Source of the DNA: Paracamarosporium sp. OC-R06-R3
Taxonomy: Eukaryota; Ascomycota; Dothideomycetes; Pleosporales; Didymosphaeriaceae
Assembly (NCBI GenBank): GCA_019828545.1
Contig: JACVRA010000312.1
Location: 1-52,719, forward strand
Reading direction: 5' to 3'
Length of the DNA: 52,719 nt
This document shows, in pieces, positions 20,681 through 29,976 of this stretch. A model generated the notes under the pieces. The model ran no database searches. It was not told where the DNA came from and saw nothing but the letters and a program-made list of their open reading frames with translations. The position numbers and the translations under genes are program-made. Each line of letters opens with the position of its first letter. The first letter of the stretch is position 1.

Positions 20681-21962
20681 CCCGTGCGCTTGGCGCCCCG
20701 CTCGACGTGGCGGGGGGCTCGAGAAGGCGTAAGGCAACCGTAGGCGGAGATTTGGCGAAGCGAGGAAACGTTAGCAGCGTGTCCATGCATATGCGGAGAC
20801 CGTTGTGTGTGAAGATCGCTATTGTTGCAGAGAAAGCGATCTGGGGGGCGGGGGGAGCGTCATTGATGAGCGCGGTTACTTGTAACCGCAATGATCCGCT
20901 TTCCCCACCTTGCTTCCCACCCGTGTTTTCGCAATTTTTGGTGCCCAAAAGCACCGTTCGTATAAGAGACAGAATACAACTCTTGCCGAAGCTTGGTCGC
21001 TTGGGAACGGAGTGGGCTCCGCATATTCCGCTCTTGCATACGGTTAACGGCAGCGTGTCTGATTCAAGAGAAGCTGCCAAGGACTTGGATATGATCTGAC
21101 AGGGACATAGTATGCTCCTTCGAGGACATTTCTCAGCCGCACTCAACTAGACTTTGCAAAAAGAGTGCTTACACAAAGGAGATGACTCAGAGATTAGGGA
21201 CTATGACCAATTCTACCACAAAAATCATTGCGAGGTCACAGAGGCCTAACCTGCAGCTCCCTCAGTATCCATATCTGTACTCCGCAATGTTGATAGCTAT
21301 ACGAGTTATGAAAGTGACCTGAAGGAATAAACCTTGAACTCAAAGAGGCCCCGTTTGAGTTTTCGTTGTCAAAAAGACCGGAAAACTTGAGGTCGTAATC
21401 TAGATCGGCTAAGTCTAGTCCGACGGTAACCCGAGCTTTCGAATAGCTTTTGAATAGTAATTTACTCACATGATACATGACCAAATCACGGAATTTGTCC
21501 ACTTACAATCTACAACTGTCTTCAAGCAAACCCAGCTTCATTGAAGTGCAAGTACAGGGGTCAGGATTGAGCAGCGTGTGGTAATTGGGCTTGGAATATT
21601 GGATAACAAAGAATGGCGGGATGCTGGAAACCAAGAGAGAAAGGATTTTGAATCTGTTATCAAGACTGTAAAAGCAAAGGAGGGAAACGATCGCTGTAAG
21701 GGTTTGGCAACCAAAGAGGGTAGAATGGAGTCGGCATGCATGACATTAGGTTTGACGTAGTGGTAGATATGGAGGGTATCATTTCTTCGTATAGAACAGC
21801 CGTATGTGTAACGCTCACTTTTTCCACGCGCTTTTCGACACTGCCTCGCGAGAGTACATTCAGCCCTTGAGCAACTTTGTCCTCGAGGTCGGCACATGAG
21901 TGGAGTCGTCCACTTTGCTTTGCTTGCATGTGTATCTGCAGTCTTGCTGCATGATCCAACGC
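20681..21962. other. Gene-free spacer
   Basis: Open frames at 20550-21146, 21236-21502 and 21538-22113 (minus) show no motifs. The last overlaps the NIP7 3' exon in another frame. No repeat or RNA gene recognised. Confidence 0.5.
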
Positions 21963-22617
21963 TCATGTTTGGAAAAGCGTGTCTTCTTCTCTGAGATATT
22001 CGCCAATGTCCGCTTGCCTGAACGTAACGATGCCGGTCGGATCTAGTTTCCTCGCCTCCGCCGTTGATCTCGCGCTGACACCAAAGCCCTGCGTCCTCGT
22101 TAATTATGCTCACAACTCCTTTTTCATCTTGGACCTACCAATGGCGTGTCGTTCATGCTCAACACTATCACACCCTGATGCTCGGGGCAATCCTCGCTCC
22201 ATCTCCCCACGTGCGCCTTGAGCACGTTTCCACCATACAAAAACGGCATTTCACCGTTCTGCTTGACCCACACCTTATATCTCGCATGCGGCGCGATCAC
22301 AGACAGCGCAGTAATGTGCAGCCGAAACTTTCCCGTTTTGGTGAACTTTCCGAGGCAGATGCCGAGTGAGAGTAGATTGTCGCGCTTCACGGATGTGGCA
22401 AGATTCGCGAGCGATTCGCGAACGTAGTAGACGCGGGAGCCTTGGACACGGAAAACATGGCGGTCGTCGGCGCTGCCGGCTGTGATGAGGTCTTGGATGC
22501 CCTTGCCGCAGTAGGCCGCAAGTTTCTCGAAGAGGGTCTTCGTCTCGGGCTACCCATTGTTAGCAAGCAGTGTAGTAAAGGAAGTCTGCTGGTGTATACC
22601 TCTGTAAGGGGCCTCAT
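21963..22617 (-). CDS. NIP7: 60S ribosome subunit biogenesis protein NIP7
   Basis: Three exons, 22617-22600 (only MRPLTE), 22549-22139 and 22088-21963, with two 50-nt introns, give 184 residues, the normal length for NIP7. Hallmarks: MRPLTE start, [53 protein letters not shown]-type strand, [36 protein letters not shown] across the second splice, and [13 protein letters not shown] at the end. The C-terminal half is a PUA RNA-binding domain. NIP7 acts in the nucleolus in 27S pre-rRNA processing and pre-60S assembly. Start and splice sites are fixed by conservation, and reading phase agrees throughout. It is divergent from NOC3, 178 bp away. Confidence 0.95.
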
Positions 22618-22795
22618 GGTGATGTATGAAGAGACTGGAATCGCAATGCGGCAGGCGCGATGGTGTTGCACCAAAAAAATGTGGAGGTCGGCGAAAACTG
22701 CAGGCGCATCCGCCGACGCCAAGAGAAAAATTACTGGTGCGAGAGCTCCGCAACACCACCGAGCGCTCTATCTTGTAACACACGATTGACAGGCA
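22618..22795. promoter_or_regulatory. Bidirectional promoter between NIP7 and NOC3
   Basis: The 178 bp between the two divergent start codons must serve both genes, which act in the same process (pre-60S maturation). A GAAAAATT at 22725-22732 resembles the core of the RRPE ribosome-biogenesis element. No exact PAC motif (GATGAG) was found. Co-regulation is inferred from layout. Confidence 0.6.
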
Positions 22796-24847
22796 ATGTC
22801 GCGTACGATCCCGGCTGCGAAGAGACGGCGCTTGTCGCCTCCCGAAGATGATGACGGAGCAGCACAGCCGGTCAAAAATCACAAGGCTAGCTACCTCGCC
22901 AACGCAGCAAAATGGGACCTCGAACAGGACTACGAACAGCGACCAAGAAAACAAAAGAAGCAGAAGGAGCCTTCCAAACTACCTGTACGAACAACAGAGG
23001 GATGGCAGGCTCAGCCAGCGGTGAACGGCGCGCAGAAAGAAGAAGACTCGGACAGCTTCTTAGGCTCCGGCAGCGAGGGCGAAGAGGAAGGCGAGGAGGA
23101 GGAAGAAGTTGTGGAGGAAGAACCAAAGATCTCGCCACGACAACAGATACTGGAAGCAAAGGAGGAGGTCGCGCGAATAGCTGGACTAGTCAACGAAGAT
23201 CCTGAAGAGCACATTGGCGCGCTGAAAACTTTGGCCGCACTTGCAGCGTCGAACAATGCCACTGTACGAAAATTGACGTTAGTAGCGCAAGCGGCGATCT
23301 TCAAGGACCTGATTCCTGGGTATCGCATCCGACCGCTCTCCGACGAAGCTATGGGCGAGAAAGTGTCGAAGGAGGTTCGAAAACTCCGCGCGTTCGAGCA
23401 GAAGCTTGTTTCAGGATACCAGGCATATGTGCAGGATTTGGGGAAGGCGGCAAAGAAGAGCGGCAGCGATGCATCTGCTGCTGGCGTAGCTTCGGTCGCG
23501 ATCACTTGCGCTTGCAACATGTTGTTAGCGGTACCACACTTCAACTTTCGAGGAGAGTTACTTGGCGTATTGATCGGCAAGTTGAGCATGCGGCACGTGG
23601 ACGCGGATTTTGTCAAGTGCCGAGAAGCTCTGGAGAAGTTATTTGAAGAAGATGAGGAAGGAAACGCATCACTAGAGGCAGTCACCATGTTGACGAAGAT
23701 GATGAAGAGCAGGAATTACCACTTCGATGAAAGCGTGCTGAATACGTTCCTCCACTTGCGTCTACTCTCCGAGTTCTCCCACAAAGCCTCGTACAACTCC
23801 GTTGATAAGCCGGAACCAGAACGAATCAATGGCAAGAAGATCAAGCAACAGCGCGAGTTCCGTACCAAAAAGCTTAGGAAAATGATGAAGGAGAACAAGA
23901 AGATCGAGAAGGAAATGAAGGAAGCAGACGCTGCGGTGAGCCACGAAGAACGCGACAGAATGCAGGCAGAGACGCTAAAGATGGTATTCGTCGCATACTT
24001 TAGAATCCTAAAGGCGCGCTCGGGGAAGCTCATGGGTGCCGTTTTGGAGGGATTGGCGAAGTACGCACATCTTATCAACCAAGACTTTTTTGGTGATATT
24101 CTAGAGGCGCTACGCGACATTATCAGCACAGCAGAGCTCTCAGAAGCCGCGCAAGTGGATGAGGACGAGGACGAGGACGAAGAGGACGAGGAAGACGACA
24201 ACGAGCTACCGGAGAGGAATCTCACGCGCGAGTCGCTTCTCTGCGTGATCACAGCTTTTGCCCTGTTGCAGGGTCAAGATGTGACCAAGTCTGCATCGGC
24301 CATGAAGCTGGACCTCAGCTTCTTCATCACACACTTATATCGTACACTGCATGCAGTGTCGCTTAATCCGGACATCGAACTGAGCGCAAAGTCGCTACAT
24401 CTCGCTGATCCGCACTCCTCAGAGGCACAACCACAAGCGGCAGCAACGAACAAGATCAATGTTCAGACCACCATCGTCCTACTCATCCGATCTTTATCCT
24501 CAGTCTTGCTCCCTGAGACGGCATTACGCGCGGTACCGCCGAATCGAGTCGCAGCATTCTGCAAGCAGCTAATGACGATATCTCTGCAGTTGCCGGAGAA
24601 GTCGTGTACAGCGATGCTCGGACTACTCAATCAAATTACAAAAGCGCATGGTCGCAAGGTCAATGCGCTGTGGATCACTGAAGAGCGCCGCGGAGACGGT
24701 GTGTTCGATGCGCTGAAGCCCGAAATTGAAGGAAGCAACCCGTTCGCGGGAACGATTTGGGAGAGCGAAATCTTACGGAAGCATTACAGTCCGACCATAC
24801 GGGAAGCGGTTGTTGGGATCGAGAAGAACGTTATGGAGTCGAGATAG
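22796..24847 (+). CDS. NOC3: Nucleolar complex-associated protein 3 (Noc3p)
   Basis: Single exon, 683 residues. A basic N-terminus (AAKRRRLSPPEDDD) and a very acidic stretch (EGEEEGEEEEEVVEEE) precede the NOC3 domain at about residues 115-210 (EHIGALKTLAALAASNNATV, then RKLTLVAQAAIFKDLIPGYR and IRPLS). A lysine-rich segment (KKIKQQREFRTKKLRKMMKE) follows, then a second acidic run (EDEDEDEEDEEDD), and the C-terminal CBF/Mak21-type domain from about residue 485. Noc3p forms a nucleolar/nucleoplasmic complex with Noc2p for pre-60S export and has been linked to replication initiation in yeast. Length and domain order agree with the family. Confidence 0.93.
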   Translation: MSRTIPAAKRRRLSPPEDDDGAAQPVKNHKASYLANAAKWDLEQDYEQRPRKQKKQKEPSKLPVRTTEGWQAQPAVNGAQKEEDSDSFLGSGSEGEEEGEEEEEVVEEEPKISPRQQILEAKEEVARIAGLVNEDPEEHIGALKTLAALAASNNATVRKLTLVAQAAIFKDLIPGYRIRPLSDEAMGEKVSKEVRKLRAFEQKLVSGYQAYVQDLGKAAKKSGSDASAAGVASVAITCACNMLLAVPHFNFRGELLGVLIGKLSMRHVDADFVKCREALEKLFEEDEEGNASLEAVTMLTKMMKSRNYHFDESVLNTFLHLRLLSEFSHKASYNSVDKPEPERINGKKIKQQREFRTKKLRKMMKENKKIEKEMKEADAAVSHEERDRMQAETLKMVFVAYFRILKARSGKLMGAVLEGLAKYAHLINQDFFGDILEALRDIISTAELSEAAQVDEDEDEDEEDEEDDNELPERNLTRESLLCVITAFALLQGQDVTKSASAMKLDLSFFITHLYRTLHAVSLNPDIELSAKSLHLADPHSSEAQPQAAATNKINVQTTIVLLIRSLSSVLLPETALRAVPPNRVAAFCKQLMTISLQLPEKSCTAMLGLLNQITKAHGRKVNALWITEERRGDGVFDALKPEIEGSNPFAGTIWESEILRKHYSPTIREAVVGIEKNVMESR

Positions 24848-25336
24848 CAGTGCCTGACTGGCGCATCCAATGTATTTTCAAGTCAACGCACAGCCCGTCT
24901 CAGCAAGGCTGGCAGTTCCTGCCCTAAAATTAACCCCTGGCTTCCGTCGGCTTGGCGATCCAAGTTTGCATATGCGAACGATCTGACCAATCAAATGTTC
25001 ATTTACTGCCTTCGCTTCAGATTTGCACAGCCTAACCTTACCACTTTGGTCTCACGTGCAGGACAAGCAACCTAAGGCGACCCTCATCGACGGTGTAAGA
25101 ACAACGACCGGCGGTGTCGCCGACCATTTCCCACCACTAAAGGGGGGCCAACTTTTTGTGGATCCGCTAGATTATGTCCATACAAAACTGAAGCTGGTCG
25201 CCTGGCCCTAGAGACTAGGATTCCACGTTTCCAACATTTTGGTCAGTTTCTGCGAGCAATCTACGTGACTTGCATTGTCTAAAGATTAGCGGTTCAAGGG
25301 TATATCCGAAACTTAGGTTCTTCGCGAGATCACGTT
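24848..25336. other. Spacer
   Basis: 3' flank of NOC3 and promoter side of the lectin-like gene. No coding frame of note; the frame 25023-25211 has no features. Confidence 0.5.
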
Positions 25337-26304
25337 ATGGCGACCCTCGAAACAAATTATTGGTACCATATATACTATAACAGGAACTTGGGAACATCAT
25401 TGATGGGAAGTCAACTCTACAATCAAACTACACAATCCGGTACCGCTTATTTTAAAACCTTCGACGAGTCAGACCCAGCGCATCATTGGCAATTCTACCC
25501 ACTTGGCTCTGATTTCTACGCGCTAAGAAGTAAGGCCTCGGGAGAGGATGGATTCTTGGGTACAAGGTACTCCCCGAGGGAGTTAGAAACTGAGAACATC
25601 GTACCGCGCATGATCAGGGGGAATCTTTCCGATGACTCTTCGTACTGGCAGATCGGCCTCTGGGGCGATGGAACGTACTACATATCCAACAAGGCGAATA
25701 CGACGGGCTACCACCTGGAAAGAAAAAGCAACAGTTTGGCAGTGATGACCTCAAACATCACGGGTGACAAACCAGGTCAGCACTTCCTCTTCGAGAAGAT
25801 ATCTCAAATCAACGATGAGAGGTTTTCCTCTGTCAGCGTAAGCCATTGTATTCTCTCAGTCTGCGACAAGAGCTAATACCATTCCAGCTCCCCTCCATAA
25901 CTACCACCAGCACCTCCACACCAACAACCTCGAATGACCCGAACAATTCGAACAACTCGAACAACCCAAACAACCCAAACAACTCAGACAACTCTGGAGG
26001 AGGTCTGTCGACAGGCGCAAAGGCCGGTATTGGCATTGGTATTGGCCTATTGGCGCTTATACTACTGGTGGTCGGAGCCCTCTTCTTGTGGAAACGACAC
26101 CGACGAGGACCAGCATCGCAAGACTACCCTGCGATAGAGAGCGAAAGATATCCTTCTGAAAGCGGAGGCGCGCCAACATACGAGCTCCCCCAGGCTGGGG
26201 CAGTGAAGTATGAAGCATATGGGACACCCCACGCAGAGCTGCACCACGATTCGCGACCAGTCGAGTTAGCTGGGGAAATACCTCCTATGCGAGAGACTCG
26301 ATGA
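25337..26304 (+). CDS. Single-pass membrane protein with ricin-type lectin-like N-terminus
   Basis: Exons 25337-25837 and 25888-26304 join in phase across a 50-nt intron (GTAAGC donor, GCTAAT branch, TTCCAG acceptor) to 305 residues. Residues 1-165 resemble a ricin B-type beta-trefoil: NYWYHIYYNRNLGTSLMGSQ, HHWQFYP, FLGTRYS, YWQIGLWGDGTYYISNKA and GQHFLFEKI. A serine/threonine/asparagine-rich linker follows (DPNNSNNSNNPNNPNNSDNS), then a transmembrane helix (AGIGIGIGLLALILLVVGAL) with the basic stop-transfer KRHRR, and a ~65-residue cytoplasmic tail with several tyrosines. No N-terminal signal peptide is evident, so the helix would act as a signal-anchor. The layout recalls fungal wall-stress sensors (WSC/Mid2-like), but the head domain differs. 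Confidence 0.75.
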
Positions 26305-26912
26305 ACATCGTACAAGCAGAACGTTTGGACAAAAGTCACGGCTTGCTGTAATGCATATAGCGGACAGGTTTCCCTCTGGCGAGCAGGTTTACCTACCGCG
26401 ACCACATACATGTATCGCACATTCCACATTATACCCCACGCACAACCATTGCATCCTTGAAAATTAGATTTCCCCTTTTCACCACCTATCGAGGAACCGG
26501 TTTCGCAACCGGAACCTCGCCGCGAAACGAATAAATCCCTTCCAGCAACCATATAGATACAACGAAACCGGCTGGCCCTTACGAATCCATTCTAAGTAGT
26601 GCAGTAGAAAGCGACGGATCACCCAACGAAGTAGCACGGTATGTGGTATATAGCACGATTGGGTTTGAGAGACTGGCTACAGAAGGACATGTAGAGGTGG
26701 AAAATGCTTAGGGACGTGCTCATGCGGGCATTGTTGTGAGTGTTGGATATGTGTTTTACGTGGACGAGAATAGAGATAGAGATTTTGGGTGGGATGAAGT
26801 TTGGACATGTTAGTGTGTGTTGTACATACCACGTAAAAAGTTCTAGAATAAGGGAATTAGACGTAGATAGTGACTGGGTGGTAGATAGAGAGAAGAAGAA
26901 TACGTACCGTTT
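26305..26912. other. Spacer between convergent genes
   Basis: 3' flanks of the lectin-like gene (plus) and of the secreted-protein gene (minus). The plus frame 26740-27087 overlaps the latter and is treated as its shadow. Confidence 0.45.
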
Positions 26913-27696
26913 TTATGACGACAATGAAAATGTGTACCCTCTCGAAGTTGACATATACGTGGCAAGCCCAGTCGATTCACTTGTCGCAGGTGTGGAAGCA
27001 GCCGAGAACATCGTAGGTACCTCTATAAACAACAAACTCTCATTCACGATCGTAGCATCCGCTGTGAACGACGCAATAGGCACATGATGCGTCTGCATCG
27101 CTGTCGATCCCGGGCCATCCACAGATGGGAGCCCAGTTGGTTGCATTCCAGGCGGTACATTTTCTCTGCCGGGAGCCCGTCTGGGAGACCCGGATGATTT
27201 ATGCCAGGGGAGCTTGGGCTTTTTGGATGACTTTGACTTGGGAGACTTGTACGTAGAGTGATCGAATAGATTCGAGTCGTCGACGCACTGACACCCAAAT
27301 AGCGAAATTTCTCCTCCAAAACACGAGAAGTTGTCAGGGATCTCGATGCCTGGGAGTTTGATGCTTTTTAGGCTTAGAAATTTTGCGGGCTTTGGGAATT
27401 TAGGTTGCCGGAATTAGATGATTATCGAATCGTCAGTAGAACAAGACTATAAATTAATCTAATGAAGAGAGGAATTGGCTATGTGTTTGTATAGATAGGC
27501 TGTTGATGATCAGCAATTGTTCGACAGACGGTTATAAAATTTACATAGTTGAAACGCCAGAACCGTGCATACCTCTGGGGCTTTGTGTTAGCAAATAGAC
27601 GGAAGATGAGCGGGTAGGACTTATAGGCACAACTTGAGTTGCTAGGATTGCCAGGATAATTTGAGCGGGATTCAACGGCGGCAAAAAGCAAGCCAT
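26913..27696 (-). CDS. Putative secreted protein (about 186 aa)
   Basis: Proposed exons 27696-27573 and 27349-26913, joined in phase (SPR-G-IEIPDNFSCFGG) across a 223-nt intron with a GTATGC donor and CTCCCAG acceptor. The intron is long for this genome and may hide a further exon: in the same frame the sequence upstream of the acceptor also reads plausibly (PKFPKPAKFLSLKSIKLPG). The N-terminus (PPLNPAQIILAILATQVVPI) looks like a signal sequence. The next part has three close cysteines (SCFGGEISLFGCQC), then a basic low-complexity stretch (KSPKSKSSKKPKLPWHKSSG), and the end is serine/threonine rich (SAASTPATSESTGLATYMST). Family unknown. Confidence 0.45.
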
Positions 27697-28318
27697 ATTT
27701 AATTCCTGGGAGGGCGGCAGGTGTGAGGGGCGGAGTGAGAAGTATAGCATTAAAGATAATGTTTGCTATTGTCCCATGACATCTACAAGTCTCTGGGATA
27801 CAGTACGACGAAATTAGTACTTAAGACCGCGCCCGCACCAGTCTTCATAGGATAAGCGAACGTGACTGGCAAGGCTATGCAAATGCACCAAATGGGAGCT
27901 CAGGCTATGCCGGTGTTATGAAGTTGGGATGGATCGTGCGGCAAATCCCCTATCTAACTCTACTCTCATTTTGAGGCAGACAATATCAGTTATTGCAGTG
28001 CTAAGCACCATCAAGTAGACCTTACAAGCAGAAAATTGAATCATACAAACGGCATATCACTAAGACGCGCGACTTCTTTGCACAAAGATCCAGACACGAA
28101 CCGGACTAGACCACTGACAAAGAAGCTATGAGATTTATCTAACAAGCATGAAAGAGATAATCTTGCATGTGACGCTTCGCGTACATCAGCGGTCTATCTC
28201 AGACTTCCTAAATCAAAGCCGTTGCACCTATACAGACATTAAGTAGACTCGATATCAATCATTAGTAGCATGAAAGAAGGCTGTAAAATGTATTTCGCAG
28301 CTGGTGCCTCCGTATCTA
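27697..28318. other. Gene-free spacer
   Basis: No coding frame, repeat or RNA gene recognised. Confidence 0.5.
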
Positions 28319-28825
28319 CTACAATGGATTTCGTCTTGACCGTCTCGCAGTCGACGATTGTCCTGTCTCCTTTCCTTGAGTATCGAAACTTTCTCTGTCA
28401 CGAGCTGGTAGGGTTGCTAAAACCTCAGAGCTGTCAGACATAGATTCGTATGCCGTTTTTACAATAAATGTGCCACCTGCTGCAGCTATGACTTTGGCCG
28501 TCTCTCCATCATCTGGAGGCAAGAAAGTCCACCACGAGAACGGAAGAAACCTAGCTCTGTCAGCAGTGTCGCCACTCGAAATCAATTCCAGCAAAGCTTT
28601 GTCACCTGAATCAGTTGGCAGTGCAGAGATGATTCTGTATCATGAATTCGGAAAAGACCTTTTTGTCCGGCATTGTGTTCGGGGATGCAGTGAAAATGGT
28701 GGCGATGAACGCTTTGAACCTTGGAGAAGTATCGCTACCGTAAAAAAACTTAGTTGTCTGTCATATGAAATCTCACAACGTACGCAGAGAACGAGCATAC
28801 CTTTGCAGTCATAACGATACATCAT
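28319..28825 (-). pseudogene. Unidentified gene with a one-base frame break
   Basis: The minus strand has two coding-like stretches in different frames. One gives SPRFKAFIATIFTASPNTMP and DKKVFSEFMIQ and then hits TGA. The next, overlapping it, gives SALPTDSGDKALLELISSGD, then RARFLPFSWWTFLPPDDGE and a serine-rich tail ending at 28319. A single-base shift near 28635 would join them. A first exon from the ATG at 28825 with a GTATGC...CGGTAG intron is possible, but its phase does not clearly fit. I do not recognise the family; it may be a small recently broken gene. Confidence 0.4.
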
Positions 28826-29215
28826 GTATTCCCACTTCTTTTATGCACATGCTCATATAGAACCCTGATCATGTTTTACCTGCCCACTGCCATCTGTAAA
28901 GGGACCGTAACCGGAAACTTGATTACACAATGCACTCTACTCAACTAACGATTTACCAGATACCCACACTTTGAAGCAGCGGTCTCTCGAAGGCACGGTG
29001 ATTGGGTTTCCAGCCCGGAGTTGGTGGCTTCAGTCTTGGCGTAGCGGAGCCCTCAAGTGGATTTATAATGCTCGCCACATGACAAAGCCGCGATTACCCG
29101 ATCCGGTTTAGCCCAACGTTAAGCGACTTCCCAGTACAGTCACACACTCGCCTTGAAATCCCCCAAGCCGACTCTCACTCCAACCCTACGTCTCCACACC
29201 ACATCGACATTCACA
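28826..29215. other. Promoter region of the uL16 gene
   Basis: 390 bp without coding sequence upstream of the ribosomal protein gene. A pyrimidine-rich leader (CTCTCACTCCAACC, 29172-29185) precedes the start, as is common for fungal ribosomal protein genes. Confidence 0.45.
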
Positions 29216-29976
29216 ATGGCACGCAGGCCGGCTCGTTGCTACCGCTATTGTGAGCATGACCAGCTGCGGTTTTTTGCGCACTGCTAACGCGCCTCTCCAG
29301 GCAAGAACAAGCCCTACCCCAAGAGCAGGTTCAACCGTGGTGTTCCCGATGCCAAAATCCGCATCTTCGACCTAGGCAGGAAGCGTGCCGGAACCGACGA
29401 GTTCCCTGCTTGCGTCCACCTCGTTTCCAACGAACTTGAGCAGCTCAGCTCTGAGGCGCTTGAGGCTGCCCGTATCAGCGCGAACAAGTACATGGTCAAG
29501 TCATGCGGAAAGGACGCTTTCCACATGCGTGTGCGCGCGCACCCGTACCACGTCATCCGTATCAACAAGATGGTAGGCGAAATCATCAATATCTGTTTGG
29601 AAAATACTAACGGACATCTTTCTAGTTGTCTTGCGCTGGTGCCGATCGTCTGCAAACCGGTATGCGTGGTGCTTACGGCAAGCCCAACGGTCTCGTTGCC
29701 CGTGTCAACATCGGCCAGATCTTGCTCAGCATCCGAACCCGTGATGGTAACCTTCCCAACGCCGTCGAGGCTCTCCGCCGTTCCCAGTACAAGTTCCCTG
29801 GCCGACAGAAGGTCATCATCTCCAAGAACTGGGGTTTCACCGATCTCCGCCGCCAGGAGTACATCGAGAAGCGCCAGAGCGGACAGATCAAGGTCGACGG
29901 TGCTGGTGTCAAGTTCCTTTCCAACCACGGTCCCATCGAGCAGAACGTGCGTCAATTCCCGGAGGCGTTTGCTTAG
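29216..29976 (+). CDS. RPL10: 60S ribosomal protein L10 (uL16)
   Basis: Three exons, 29216-29249, 29301-29572 and 29626-29976, with introns of 51 and 53 nt, give 218 residues, as expected for eukaryotic uL16. The start is [11 protein letters not shown], the first splice completes the cysteine codon before [16 protein letters not shown], and the core contains [54 protein letters not shown] and ARVNIGQ. The end is [17 protein letters not shown]. The protein sits near the peptidyl-transferase centre and joins the 60S subunit late, in the cytoplasm. The intron 11 codons after the start is typical for ribosomal protein genes. No anomaly seen. Confidence 0.96.

Noticed and set aside
20550..21146. 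198-codon minus-strand ORF
   Set aside because: Located in the upstream region of the oxidoreductase gene, low-complexity content, no motif.
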